Assembly (NCBI GenBank): GCA_023657465.1
Contig: JAGTJX010000001.1
Coordinates: forward strand, 396,358-460,357
Source of the DNA: Lysobacteraceae bacterium
Lineage (GTDB): Bacteria > Bdellovibrionota > UBA1018 > JAGTJX01
Direction: 5' to 3'
Length of the DNA stretch: 64,000 nt
Shown here: piece after piece, positions 36,541 to 44,643 of the stretch
Layout of the letters: every line of letters starts with the position of its first letter
Numbering within the stretch: the first letter of the stretch is position 1
The notes under the pieces: generated by a model
What the model saw: the letters and a program-made list of their open reading frames with translations, nothing else
What the model was told of the DNA's origin: nothing
Database searches by the model: none
Program-made: the position numbers and the translations under genes

Positions 36541-36775
36541 ATGGCTCCTACGGTTTTACGTACCAGCAAGCCTTGGAATCGTCATCTAACCGAAAGATCA
36601 TGCGCTACCTCATGTACACGCCTTAGGGCCTGACCAGGAGGCCAAGTTCACGATTGATCCGGTAGAGTGTTATTATTCTCGTGGGTTCTCAGAGAAAGCT
36701 CTGCGTGAAATCAGGGAGTTCATTAAAATGAAGAAAGACTATTTATTGGAGGTCTGGAATGAGTACCAAAGCTAA
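36541..36775 (+). pseudogene. DUF4160-family (toxin-like) relic
   Basis: The start MAPTVLRTSKPWNRH matches the MPTVLR opening of DUF4160 proteins, then the frame breaks. A second frame reads EAKFTIDPVECYYSRGFSEKALREIREFIKMKKDYLLEVWNEYQS to a stop at 36773-36775, which is the family's C-terminal half. The central segment is deleted or scrambled. Family members are usually the toxin partner of small DNA-binding antitoxins, and such an antitoxin follows, overlapping by 17 bases. The toxin appears dead while the antitoxin is intact. Confidence 0.65.
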
Positions 36776-37052
36776 AAAAGACATCGTTTATGGGAAGTTT
36801 GAGTTAGATCCAGATGAGTTTTCACCTAAAAACGTGAAAGTTCGTATTACGACCTTTATTGATGAAGATGCTCTAACTGAGTTCAAAACAATTGCAGAAC
36901 TGCAAGGTACAAAATACCAAACCCTACTCAATCAAGTGATTCGAGGCTTCGTATCTGGCTCTAAGGGCAATAATGGCTCTGATGGCGGCGGATTAACCGT
37001 GGCTAACGTCAGACGCATCGTACGTGAAGAGATCAAAAAGAAGCAAGCTTAA
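36759..37052 (+). CDS. BrnA/CopG-like antitoxin
   Basis: A 97-residue protein whose middle part (VKVRITTFIDEDALTEFKTIAELQGTKYQTLLNQVIRGFVSG, 27-68) is a ribbon-helix-helix domain as in BrnA and related antitoxins. A Gly/Ser-rich link and a charged tail follow. GGAGG lies 5 bases before the ATG. The gene remains intact although its presumed toxin partner upstream is decayed, so it may persist as an orphan repressor acting at the palindrome at 36499. It is followed by a good terminator. Confidence 0.75.
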   Translation: MSTKAKKDIVYGKFELDPDEFSPKNVKVRITTFIDEDALTEFKTIAELQGTKYQTLLNQVIRGFVSGSKGNNGSDGGGLTVANVRRIVREEIKKKQA

Positions 37053-37079
37053 CTGCATCTTAATGCATACAAAAGAAAA

Positions 37080-37119
37080 CAGGCTGTCAGGATTATACCC
37101 AACAGCCTGCGAGTTTTTT
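37080..37119 (+). terminator. intrinsic terminator after the antitoxin gene
   Basis: CAGGCTGT (37080-37087) pairs with ACAGCCTG (37102-37109) around a 14-base loop, and a run of six T at 37114-37119 follows. It sits 28 bases after the antitoxin stop. Confidence 0.85.
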
Positions 37120-37152
37120 CTCAACGTTTCCTATCTGAAAACGCATTAAAAT

Positions 37153-37971
37153 TTAGGGATTTAGCAAAACAGAGCAATGGGGTGATTCAAAACCATAGAG
37201 GTTATGATGAACCCATCGATTTAAAACTTCCTTTGAAACAGACTTCACACCAGGCCACGGAGTACCCGCCGCAACCTCTTCAATATAGCTTTTTATAATC
37301 TCAAGCTCAGAATTAGGTTTCATTTCTTTAACAAAAATCTCTGTACTGCTTCGATTTGGTAAATCCCTACCTATTAACAGAAATGCACCAGGATTTTCGT
37401 TTAGGCCAAATGCACTTGCAAAAGACTCATAACTGTAATTAACCCCATCTATCTTTGATACCGCTAGTGCCTGCCTGAGGATTTCACGGCAAGCTGGTTG
37501 CTGATCTAAAAAAAGTGTTTGTAGCGATACTACTCCGACGCATCCTGAGTTTTCTAAGAGTCTTTGAGTTTTCTTTGCAAGTAACGGTCCCCTCCTAATG
37601 TCCAAGACTTTGAAGTTTCCGGGAGTATTTATTTCTAAAAGCAGCCAATCACCCGGATGTGTGCCACCATTTAAACCATATGTTCGTGTGATCGCAGGAT
37701 CAGTCGCAAAATACATCCCTTTCCCTAGGTTTGTGGCGCCTTCATTGGATCCTTCAGACCAAAAAACTTCAAGTGACTTTTTGAATAACAACCGTCTCGA
37801 GTCTGGTGTGTGTTCAAGTGGCCCATGTCGCCAATGAAATAGCTTCACGGAATGGTCTATTACTTTTGTCGAACGCAAAATATCAGTTTTGAGAGCTTCG
37901 ATAGCCTCCTCTATTGCAAACGCAGAAGTAGAGGAAAAAATTAATATGGAAAGAAACCAAGTACACATCAA
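37153..37971 (-). CDS. secreted protein with ADP-ribosyltransferase-like motifs
   Basis: A 272-residue product with a signal peptide (MMCTWFLSILIFSSTSAFA). The segment KLFHWRHG (about 43-50) and, after a variable stretch, NLGKGMYFATDPAITRTYG (about 81-99) resemble the H and Y motifs of the H-Y-E class of ADP-ribosyltransferases, in which G-x-G-x-Y-F-A is typical. LLEINTPGNFKVLDIRRG follows as the expected central strands. The third acidic position cannot be fixed by eye. If correct, it is an exported enzyme, possibly a toxin or effector. It stands alone between the antitoxin and the interrupted gene. The function is a hypothesis only. Confidence 0.5.
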   Translation of the reverse strand: MMCTWFLSILIFSSTSAFAIEEAIEALKTDILRSTKVIDHSVKLFHWRHGPLEHTPDSRRLLFKKSLEVFWSEGSNEGATNLGKGMYFATDPAITRTYGLNGGTHPGDWLLLEINTPGNFKVLDIRRGPLLAKKTQRLLENSGCVGVVSLQTLFLDQQPACREILRQALAVSKIDGVNYSYESFASAFGLNENPGAFLLIGRDLPNRSSTEIFVKEMKPNSELEIIKSYIEEVAAGTPWPGVKSVSKEVLNRWVHHNLYGFESPHCSVLLNP

Positions 37972-38347
37972 ATACTATTCGGATTAATTTTAAAAACTAT
38001 GTAGCGTCAGATTTTTAGCCAATAATTCCCACGCTTACCGTGAGATGAAACTCTTTACAATTTAACCCAATGCCTTTGTGAGTTTCTTATCAAACGCATT
38101 GAAATCCTTGCCTTCATGTAAAGCAACAATCCTGATAACTGTCCCGAAGTCCTAGGAAAGTTATTTTCCCAGTAGTTAAAACCTCAAGACCCTTTAGTTG
38201 AGTAGTAATGCAGGTCTTGCGCCAGGCGTTATGAGCAATTTAAGAGTAAAAGAGAGTGGATTTTCAGATTCAACCTGTCTAAAGTTTTTACAGACTTTAA
38301 GAACATAGCCACTGTGTCGTTTTGGACACTCTGAATTTAATGGTGAT
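37972..38347. other. gap without a recognised gene
   Basis: About 375 bases with several stops in all frames. No convincing repeat, RNA or promoter was found beyond generally AT-rich sequence. It may include decayed ends of neighbouring mobile sequences. Confidence 0.4.
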
Positions 38348-38638
38348 GTGAAAATGGGGAAGAAAAAGAAGCAAGAGATCGAGATTGAAGAAAGATTAGA
38401 ATTCATTGCAAATGAATTGAGAGATGCAATCACATGGATTGAAGAATCAACGCCATTTGAGGTTCTGAGTGAACTAGCAAGACTCGGAGTAAAAACCCAC
38501 AACTGGAATGAGGTGGTGAAGTTTTACGATGATTGGCAGCCAAGGAAAGTAAATAAAGAGTTTATTCCAGCATCAAGTGAACTAGCGGATGTATGGATGA
38601 GCGAGATCAAAGCAAAAAATGGGAACGAACAAATGTAA
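38348..38638 (+). pseudogene. 5' part of a gene interrupted by IS66
   Basis: A GTG (38348) or ATG (38354) starts a 96-residue frame (MKMGKKKKQEIEIEERLEFIANELRDAITWIEESTPFEVLSELARLGVKTHNWNEVVKFYDDWQPRK...). Its last codon runs into the IS66 left end. Removing the insertion and one copy of the 8-bp duplication restores a 132-residue protein whose C-terminal part is encoded at 41100-41211. It is mainly helical and charged. I do not recognise the family; it may belong with the ISKra4-like transposase downstream as an accessory gene. Confidence 0.7.
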
Positions 38639-38717
38639 AACATCGATGTTCCCCGTATTTTAAATTTTCAACGAACCTATAGATTAAGATCTAAGCCCAC
38701 AAGGAGGTGGCTTGAAT

Positions 38718-39092
38718 ATGGACATGGAAATTCTAAGAAAGAAAGTCAGTACCTATAAAGGTGAAGCAGGACGGCTTCGCAAAATACCGGATGAACTTGC
38801 ACTTGAGATATTAACGGCATGGGAAGCATGGACGGGTCCCATGAATGGTTTTTACTCTGCTCTTGGGGTGAGCCAGAAGAAAATGGCGAAGATTATGGGT
38901 AAAGCGAAGCGACTTAAACGGGAGGGTCGAGTACCGGTATCGGAGTTTACCGAATTGACAACACAGGTGTTGGGATCTGCTCAGAGTCCTGGGGTTACGG
39001 GCCAGGGCATCGAGCTTACGTGGGATCAAGGTAAGGTGATTCGGTTCCCCGAGGTCTCGCAGTTGATCGATTTTTTGAAAAAAGCGGCTTGA
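38718..39092 (+). CDS. tnpA: IS66 accessory protein TnpA
   Basis: The first gene of IS66 elements. The 124-residue product has an HTH-like region (LALEILTAWEAWTGPMNGFYSALGVSQKKMAKIMGKAKRLKREG) and a C-terminal part (GIELTWDQGKVIRFPEVSQLIDFLKKAA) usual for this family. AAGGAGG lies 10 bases before the ATG at 38718; a TTG at 38712 is the alternative. It is required with TnpB for transposition in studied relatives, but its biochemical role is not settled. Confidence 0.82.
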   Translation: MDMEILRKKVSTYKGEAGRLRKIPDELALEILTAWEAWTGPMNGFYSALGVSQKKMAKIMGKAKRLKREGRVPVSEFTELTTQVLGSAQSPGVTGQGIELTWDQGKVIRFPEVSQLIDFLKKAA

Positions 39093-39120
39093 AATAAGCC
39101 GCCTTGATGAAGGAAGTAAA

Positions 39121-39528
39121 ATGATTGCGCTGAATCGTAGGACGAGGATCTATGTCTGTAAAGAAGTGACGGACATGCGTGCGTCCTACGATTCACTTTA
39201 TTCGCGTGTCAAAGAGCAACTCAAGCTCGACCCGTATTCGGGACATTTGTTTTTATTTGTCAATCGTACGCGCACGAGCTGTAAGGTGTTGTATTACGAT
39301 GGAACTGGGTTTGTAATTTTGCAGAAGCGATTAGACCGGGGGAATTTTAGTCGAGTAAATCCTCGCTACGATGAAGAAGTTATTCTTACGGAAGCTGAGT
39401 TTGGATTATTTTTTGAGGGTTCGAATTTAGAGAAGCGGTTCATTGACTCGCCAATTGCGCGAAAAAACATACAAAAAAAAGTATTTTTAAAAAAGCGAGA
39501 GTTGCAAGAAACAGTAGTCACGATATGA
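39121..39528 (+). CDS. tnpB: IS66 Orf2 protein TnpB
   Basis: A 135-residue protein with the family pattern IYVCKEVTDMRASYDSLYSRV, HLFLFVNRTRTSCKVLYYDGTGFVILQKRLDRGNF, which matches the IS66 Orf2-like family. GAAGGAAG precedes the ATG by 5 bases. It lies 28 bases after tnpA and 11 before tnpC. Intact length for the family. Confidence 0.92.
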   Translation: MIALNRRTRIYVCKEVTDMRASYDSLYSRVKEQLKLDPYSGHLFLFVNRTRTSCKVLYYDGTGFVILQKRLDRGNFSRVNPRYDEEVILTEAEFGLFFEGSNLEKRFIDSPIARKNIQKKVFLKKRELQETVVTI

Positions 39529-39539
39529 TGTAGCTCACT

Positions 39540-41057
39540 GTGAATGAGCAAGATTATTTATTTGAGCCGATTCCGCTAAATAAACTCGATACTTTGTCCA
39601 AAGACGATTTTAAAGTTTTAGTTCAGGGCTTACAGGATACGGTTTTACAGCTTCGTAAATTCAACGAAGAACTCAAGCAACGAGAGCAGGATCGAAGTGC
39701 AAAAGAAATATTGCTGGAGCAGCAGTATATTGTTTTAAGGTCGCAGTTTTTCGGCCGAAGCTCAGAGCGTCGGCCGAGTGAGTCACTCAAGGAAGCGCAT
39801 AAACGTGAACAAGAGAAGCTCCCACCAAAACAACGAGTACAGCTCCCTTCTCTGCGATACCCGCATATTCCACTCATAGAGAAGCATGTAGAGTTAAAAG
39901 AGATCCCGGGTTGCACGTGCTGTGGAAAGATCTTGGTAGATACGGAGATGACAGAAGATAGCGAGCAGTTATCGGTCATTCCAAAAAAGTTTATTGTGAT
40001 CCGGTTAAAAAAACACAAGTATGGATGCGAGAGTTGTCACGAGACCATTGTGACCGTACCGACGCCACCGCGGATTAAGCCTGGTTCAAGTTATGGTGAT
40101 GAGCTGATCATTGATGTGGCAGTGGCTAAATATGATTATTTACTGCCGATCGAGCGATATGTACGAATGGCTGAGGATCTTGGGGTGACGGGGTTACCGC
40201 AGCAGAGTCTTATTGAGACGACCCATTATTTAGCAGATCTCTTGATGCCGATATACGAGGGTATCAAAAATGAGGTTTTAGCAGCCCAAGTGCTGCATGC
40301 GGATGAGACCCCGCACCGGATGTTAGAGGGCGACAAGAAGAAGAGCTGGTATCTGTGGGGATTCTCATGCGAAAAATCCAGTTACTTTGAGCTGCATAGC
40401 ACTCGGTCGGGTGAAGTTGCGTCGAAGTTACTGACGGAAGCTTGTGCGAGGTATTTAGTGAGTGATGTTTACAGTGGATACAAAAAAGCACTGACGGATG
40501 CAAACCGAGAGCGGGCTCAAAAGGGGTTAGCGCAGATAGAGAATCTTTATTGCAATGCTCATGCGAGACGTAAGTTTAACGAGTCAAAAGACGTATTCCC
40601 GGCTGAGAGCGAGTATTTTTTAGATCAGTACGAGAGGATTTACAAGGCGGGCGCCACGCGAGAAGAAATGCGAGTTATTTTTACCGAGATGCATGCTCGT
40701 GCGCTGGAGCTTGTGCTTGAGGTACCGGAGAAGAGTGTGCTTGGACGGGGGTTGTCGTATTTTTTAAAAAATTACGAGGGTCTCACTCGGTATTTGGAGA
40801 GTGAAAACTTGCCGCTCGATAATAATTCTCAAGAGCGCCAAATGAGAAACCCGGTCGTGGGGCGCAAGACCTGGTACGGGACTCACTCAAAGCGCGGGGC
40901 AAAGACGGCGGCAGTCATGTTCACGGTAATTGAGAGCTGCAAGCTCAACGGACTTAATTCCAATGAGTATCTAGAGGCACAGGTGGAAAATTTAAACTAC
41001 AACCGCCAGGCGCAAACCCCTGCGGAATTCAAAATCCTAAACACCCAGATTCAATAG
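39540..41057 (+). CDS. tnpC: IS66 DDE transposase TnpC
   Basis: A 505-residue transposase. After a coiled coil (about 25-65), a Cys-rich zinc-finger-like region (CTCCGK ... CESC) leads to the catalytic core: VLHADETPHRM (first Asp), YLVSDVYSGYKKAL (second Asp), and LPLDNNSQERQMRNPVVGRKTW (Glu). The start is a GTG at 39540. No lesion is seen, which supports an active element. Confidence 0.93.
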   Translation: MNEQDYLFEPIPLNKLDTLSKDDFKVLVQGLQDTVLQLRKFNEELKQREQDRSAKEILLEQQYIVLRSQFFGRSSERRPSESLKEAHKREQEKLPPKQRVQLPSLRYPHIPLIEKHVELKEIPGCTCCGKILVDTEMTEDSEQLSVIPKKFIVIRLKKHKYGCESCHETIVTVPTPPRIKPGSSYGDELIIDVAVAKYDYLLPIERYVRMAEDLGVTGLPQQSLIETTHYLADLLMPIYEGIKNEVLAAQVLHADETPHRMLEGDKKKSWYLWGFSCEKSSYFELHSTRSGEVASKLLTEACARYLVSDVYSGYKKALTDANRERAQKGLAQIENLYCNAHARRKFNESKDVFPAESEYFLDQYERIYKAGATREEMRVIFTEMHARALELVLEVPEKSVLGRGLSYFLKNYEGLTRYLESENLPLDNNSQERQMRNPVVGRKTWYGTHSKRGAKTAAVMFTVIESCKLNGLNSNEYLEAQVENLNYNRQAQTPAEFKILNTQIQ

Positions 41058-41091
41058 AACCCTGTCAATACGGGGAACGTCGATGTCTTAC

Positions 41092-41211
41092 GAACAAATC
41101 GACGTTTCTGATGATATTTTTTTGCATATGGCAGCTGAGCACTACTGGCACAAATACAACACAAAGGGTATCGAGGAGATGCTGTTTGGGTCGAGAACAC
41201 TTTCCATGTAG
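41092..41211 (+). pseudogene. 3' part of the gene interrupted by IS66
   Basis: Continuing from the restored junction (EQ-IDV) the frame reads SDDIFLHMAAEHYWHKYNTKGIEEMLFGSRTLSM and stops at 41209-41211. The combined length is a multiple of three only when one copy of the 8-bp duplication is removed, which confirms the split. It lies 34 bases before the ISKra4-like transposase start. Confidence 0.7.
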
Positions 41212-41245
41212 AATTTTCCTCTAGTCAAAATGATTGGAGGAAAAA

Positions 41246-42651
41246 ATGAAGCGACGGATCGCTGTGTTTTTGGATGCGGATATTAAAAAAGAAACCTTTT
41301 CGTTTGATGAACTAGTGATCAGAACCAAGGAGGTGTTCGATAAAAACGGAATGCCAGCAGTGATAACGCTGATTTTAGAGTGGATGGATGGTGATCTCTG
41401 TGACTCACTGACAGGAGTGCAGACAAAAGAGTCATTAGCGAGCATCAACGTAAAACCCTGCTGTAAAACTCCCTACTTTGTCAGATCGAGCAGAGAACCA
41501 AGACGTATTGATTCTACAATAGGAAAAATCAAATTCCACTGGATGAGGCTCAAATGCAAAAAAACTGCAAGGAATCGTTCATTCCACTAAGACAGTTTTT
41601 AAACGTTAAGCTCTACACGTCGCATACGTTAGAACTCGAAAAAATTGCATGCGAGACTGCAAGTCACCAGAGCTACAGACGATCAGCAAAACACATGACA
41701 GATATTGGTGGCAACCCACTCGGAAAAAGTAAAATCCATACTTGGGTTCAGAAGACTGACTCTGCTCACTTAAAGCTGGAACAGAAAGAGCTCGTTACAA
41801 TTGTTGCAGATGGAACTGGGTATCCCAGGTTCAAGACGAACGCTCAAAAAGAGGATGAGAAGAAAAACCCAAAACGAGATGCTGACAATAGACCTCTTGA
41901 ACAAATTCGAGTGATTCTAGGGATCGACAAGCACGGCAAAACGATTCCCATGGGAGTCTTCAATGAAGAAAAATGGAACGAAATTGGGAGACTCGTAAAA
42001 CGGGCTAATCACCATCCCAAGCTGAAATCTAAGCCCATAGCAGAGCTCTTAGTGAGTGATGGAGAACTAGCCATTGAACGAGGACTAGGAAAACTAGCAA
42101 AGACCCAGCAGCGCTGCCAGTGGCATCTGACGTATGATCTGAAGTCTGTGATGAAGTACCAGGATGAAGCAAATAACGAAGAAACCAGAAAAGTGAAAGA
42201 CCAGCTTCATGAAATCATGAGAATCCCGCTACCCAACGAACCAAGAGACAAAGTAAAAACCGAAGAAATTCTAAATCTAGAGGTCTCGGTATTTAATGCG
42301 GAAAGGCAAATGAATGCACTCGTGAAAGATCTGAAAGAAAAGCAGTATTTTCAAACTGCGACATATGTAGAGAATGCAAAAGCAAAGCTCTTTAACTATG
42401 TCAGAGTCTGGATCAGGACGGGGGATGCTCCTCCGAAAGTGAGCTCCATCATTGAGCGCATGATGAGAGAAATAAAACTACGACTCAAACGAATCGGATG
42501 CAACTGGAGTCCCAAGGGAGCAGCACAGATGACGAAGATCATTCTGAAGAGATTTACGAATTCAAATGAATGGGAAAAATATTGGAGTGATACACTCAAA
42601 CTAGACGGGAAAATGAAGATTGAATTTGCTGGAGCTCAGTTTGTGAATTGA
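41246..42651 (+). CDS. ISKra4-like transposase, two frames joined by -1 frameshift
   Basis: The first frame (41246-41590, ATG with GGAGG upstream) ends with IDSTIGKIKFHWMRLKCKK. The second (41554-42651, 365 residues) is in the -1 frame and continues NCKESFIPLRQF, so that a C-x(3)-C pair typical of the zinc element is rebuilt. The second part holds the DDE core (IVADGTGY, LLVSDGELAIERGLGK with the QCQWHL-like RCQWHLTYDL, and the glutamate region SSIIERMMREIKLRLKRIG). The family call (ISKra4 or a relative in the MULE clan) is by eye. No terminal repeats were found. Confidence 0.7.
41558..41564 (+). other. A7 slippery site for -1 frameshifting
   Basis: Seven A followed by C (reading TGC AAA AAA ACT in the first frame) lie within the 37-base overlap of the two transposase frames. 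Slipping back one base gives AAC TGC AAG, joining the frames. A7 runs are known slippery sites in insertion-sequence transposases; a plain indel is the alternative. Confidence 0.6.
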
Positions 42652-43016
42652 TGTTAAGTGAAAATTGTACCAAGGACTTTCGGACGCTATCTTAGAAAAA
42701 GATTAGCTATTAAAACAAGGGTGCTAGGGTACGGGCTTCTCACTCTGGTCGTATCGGAAATAGCTCAAAGTAAGTTGAATGGTCAGAGTTTCGACCAATG
42801 TTTTCCGAGCTAACCTCGGCTTGAAACTCTTTGCATTTCTACTCATTCCCATCGCGAGTTTCAAATAATAGGCATAAGTTAACTGAACCCATATAATGCA
42901 TGTAGAGTGCCAGAATTGAGGCTATAGGCTCAAATATAGGAAGCTTTGAGGGATTTTTGTCACTAACTTCTGTCTACACTCTAAGAAGGTGTCTAAAACA
43001 TTAACGATTATCGGTG
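42652..43016. other. gap without a gene, holding one arm of an outer inverted repeat
   Basis: No convincing gene is seen. At 42794-42809 the 16-mer ACCAATGTTTTCCGAG occurs, whose exact inverse lies at 47134-47149 on the other side of the two IS481-type copies; flanking bases also match loosely. Confidence 0.5.
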
Positions 43017-44290
43017 TGCAGGGTAGTGAGACATCGTGAACAAAAAAGAATAGATAAGTAGTTGAAGGGAGAGAGAAAATAAAAAGCTGTCTGCCTGAAT
43101 GATGTGTGCTTGAATATGTTTTCACCAACAAAAACAGGCACTTCAAGGAGGAAGACAGCTATGAGATCAGAGTACCAGAAGCTACATAAAAGGCTACGAG
43201 AACAAACAAAGCACACAAGAGATCGAGACATTAGAATCAAGGTGAAGTTGATTCTGCTAGCTCACAAGCTGGGGTCAGTTTCTGAAGCGTGTTCGAGACG
43301 CGGATTTTCACGAGGATTCTATTACAAATGGTATGGAAAGCTCAGACGAAATAAATGGAATATTCAGGCTCTAAAGGAGCGGTCTAGAAAACCAAAAAAC
43401 TCTCCTAAAAAAACTTCCTCCTATTGGGAGTCAAAGGTCTTCAAGCTACATGAGCAAGGCTACGGAGCAAGAATGATCGAAGCCATGCTGAAGCGTCAAG
43501 GACACCCCATTCATAGAACAACGATCTGTCACATTTTAAATCACAGGAAAAAGTATTTACGAAGATCAAGACGTCAGAAGTTAAAAGCACACAGAAGACG
43601 ATACTAGCTACCGATCCCAGGTCAAAGAATTCAAATCGATGTGAAGTATGTTCCTGAGCGCGTAGATGGAGAGCGGGTCTACACCTATGTTGCTGTCGAT
43701 GAATGCACGAGATGGCGTTATACGAGAGCATATTACGAGCTAAACCCAGCATCGACTGTAGACTTCTTATTTAGGTTACAAGAAGAAGCTCCGTTCCCAT
43801 TGCACACACTGCAAACAGATAATGGGTTTGAGTTCACCTACAAGCTCACACCTCACTCTCACGTTACGCATCCCATGAATGAGTGGTGTCATCGGTATGG
43901 AATCAAGCACAGACTCATTCCGCCTGGAGAAAAAGAACTCAATGGCAAAGTCGAAAGATCCCACAGAATCGACGAACAGTACTTCTACTGGCAGGCTCCT
44001 ACTGATGACATTATTCACTTCAACGAGAAGCTCATGGAATGGATCAAAATCTACAATGAAGAGCGACTCCATATGGGACTAGGATACAAGACTCCAAAAG
44101 AGAAGTTGCTAGAGCGCTGGGAGACCCTTCGAAAGAAGAAAGAAGTTTATCCTGATTACGAGTTCCACATACTTAGGTTTATCAAAGAACTACCGATAAG
44201 ACTTCAGAACAAAGGCTTGCAGCAAAAGAATCAAAAACTTGTCGCTTAACTGTTCTCGATCTTTCCCTTACCTACATGTCTAAGTGGTAT
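43017..44290 (+). mobile_element. IS481-type insertion sequence with interrupted transposase
   Basis: The left border is set by the point (TGCAGGGTAG at 43017) where identity with the inverted partial copy at 46525-46928 begins. The right border is approximate, placed near a loosely matching sequence (ATGTCTAAGTGGTATAC, about 44274-44290). It carries one transposase gene split by a stop codon. Confidence 0.7.
43161..44249 (+). pseudogene. IS481/IS3-like transposase with in-frame TAG
   Basis: From the ATG at 43161 (AAGGAGG 10 bases upstream) the frame reads an HTH region (KLGSVSEACSRRGFSRGFYYKWYGKLRR) and stops at TAG 43605-43607. The same frame continues LPIPGQRIQIDVKYVPER, YTYVAVDECTRWRYTRAYYE and TLQTDNGFEFTYKL, then EKELNGKVERSHRIDEQYFY and YNEERLHMGLGYKTP, giving the D-D-E catalytic set. 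Only one base change separates it from a full 362-residue transposase, so inactivation is recent, or the codon is misread. It is clearly related to the truncated inverted copy. Confidence 0.85.
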
Positions 44291-44367
44291 ACAAAATTTA
44301 AAAAAATCCCGTATCAAAACAACGCTATTTCCGGGTTCGTCTTAAGTAAAGTCACCCCCGCCAGTTT

Positions 44368-44643
44368 TTAGAGTATGGTTATTTTTATTTTTAAATCTTC
44401 AGCGACCCTACTTAGACAAGCTTTAATCGGAGCGTTTGCATTTAAAACACTAATATTGTTTTCTTGTTTTGGTCCTATGGTGTTTAGTATCTCATCTCCG
44501 CAAGATGAGCCAAGAGAGATTACTCCTTTAAAATCTAAGGTCATAGGAAATGATTCTTTTTCTAAAATGATTTGAGAAATTTTTTTACCATATTCTCTAT
44601 CGGTTAGCGTTTTTCCAAAGCGGATCATTTCTAAGTTATTCAT
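44368..44643 (-). CDS. STAS-like domain protein (DUF4325)
   Basis: A 91-residue protein. The segment GKKISQIILEKESFPMTLDFKGVISLGSSCGDEILNTIGPKQENNISVLNAN matches the DUF4325 STAS-like family (vtLDF-G-V, then the small-residue turn and a helix). Such proteins are related in fold to anti-sigma-factor antagonists. It overlaps the ATPase gene by 4 bases (ATGA), so the two are made together. The residue that is phosphorylated in classical antagonists would fall in the SLGSSCGD loop, where Ser is present. Function is not established; a partner-switching role is inferred. Confidence 0.8.
   Translation of the reverse strand: MNNLEMIRFGKTLTDREYGKKISQIILEKESFPMTLDFKGVISLGSSCGDEILNTIGPKQENNISVLNANAPIKACLSRVAEDLKIKITIL

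Larger units (their letters stand above)
38635..41091 (+). mobile_element. complete IS66-family insertion sequence
   Basis: Inverted ends beginning GTAAAACATCGATGTTCCCC (left) and GTAAGACATCGACGTTCCCC (right, inverted) bound three genes in the usual order tnpA-tnpB-tnpC. The 8-bp target duplication GAACAAAT is perfect (38627-38634 and 41092-41099), as expected for IS66. All three genes are intact, so the insertion is recent and may be active. It interrupts a host or mobile gene. Confidence 0.95.

Noticed and set aside
42922..43240. Minus-strand frames in the IS481 left region
   Set aside because: They lie in the element's leader, recur unchanged in the inverted copy and show no protein features.
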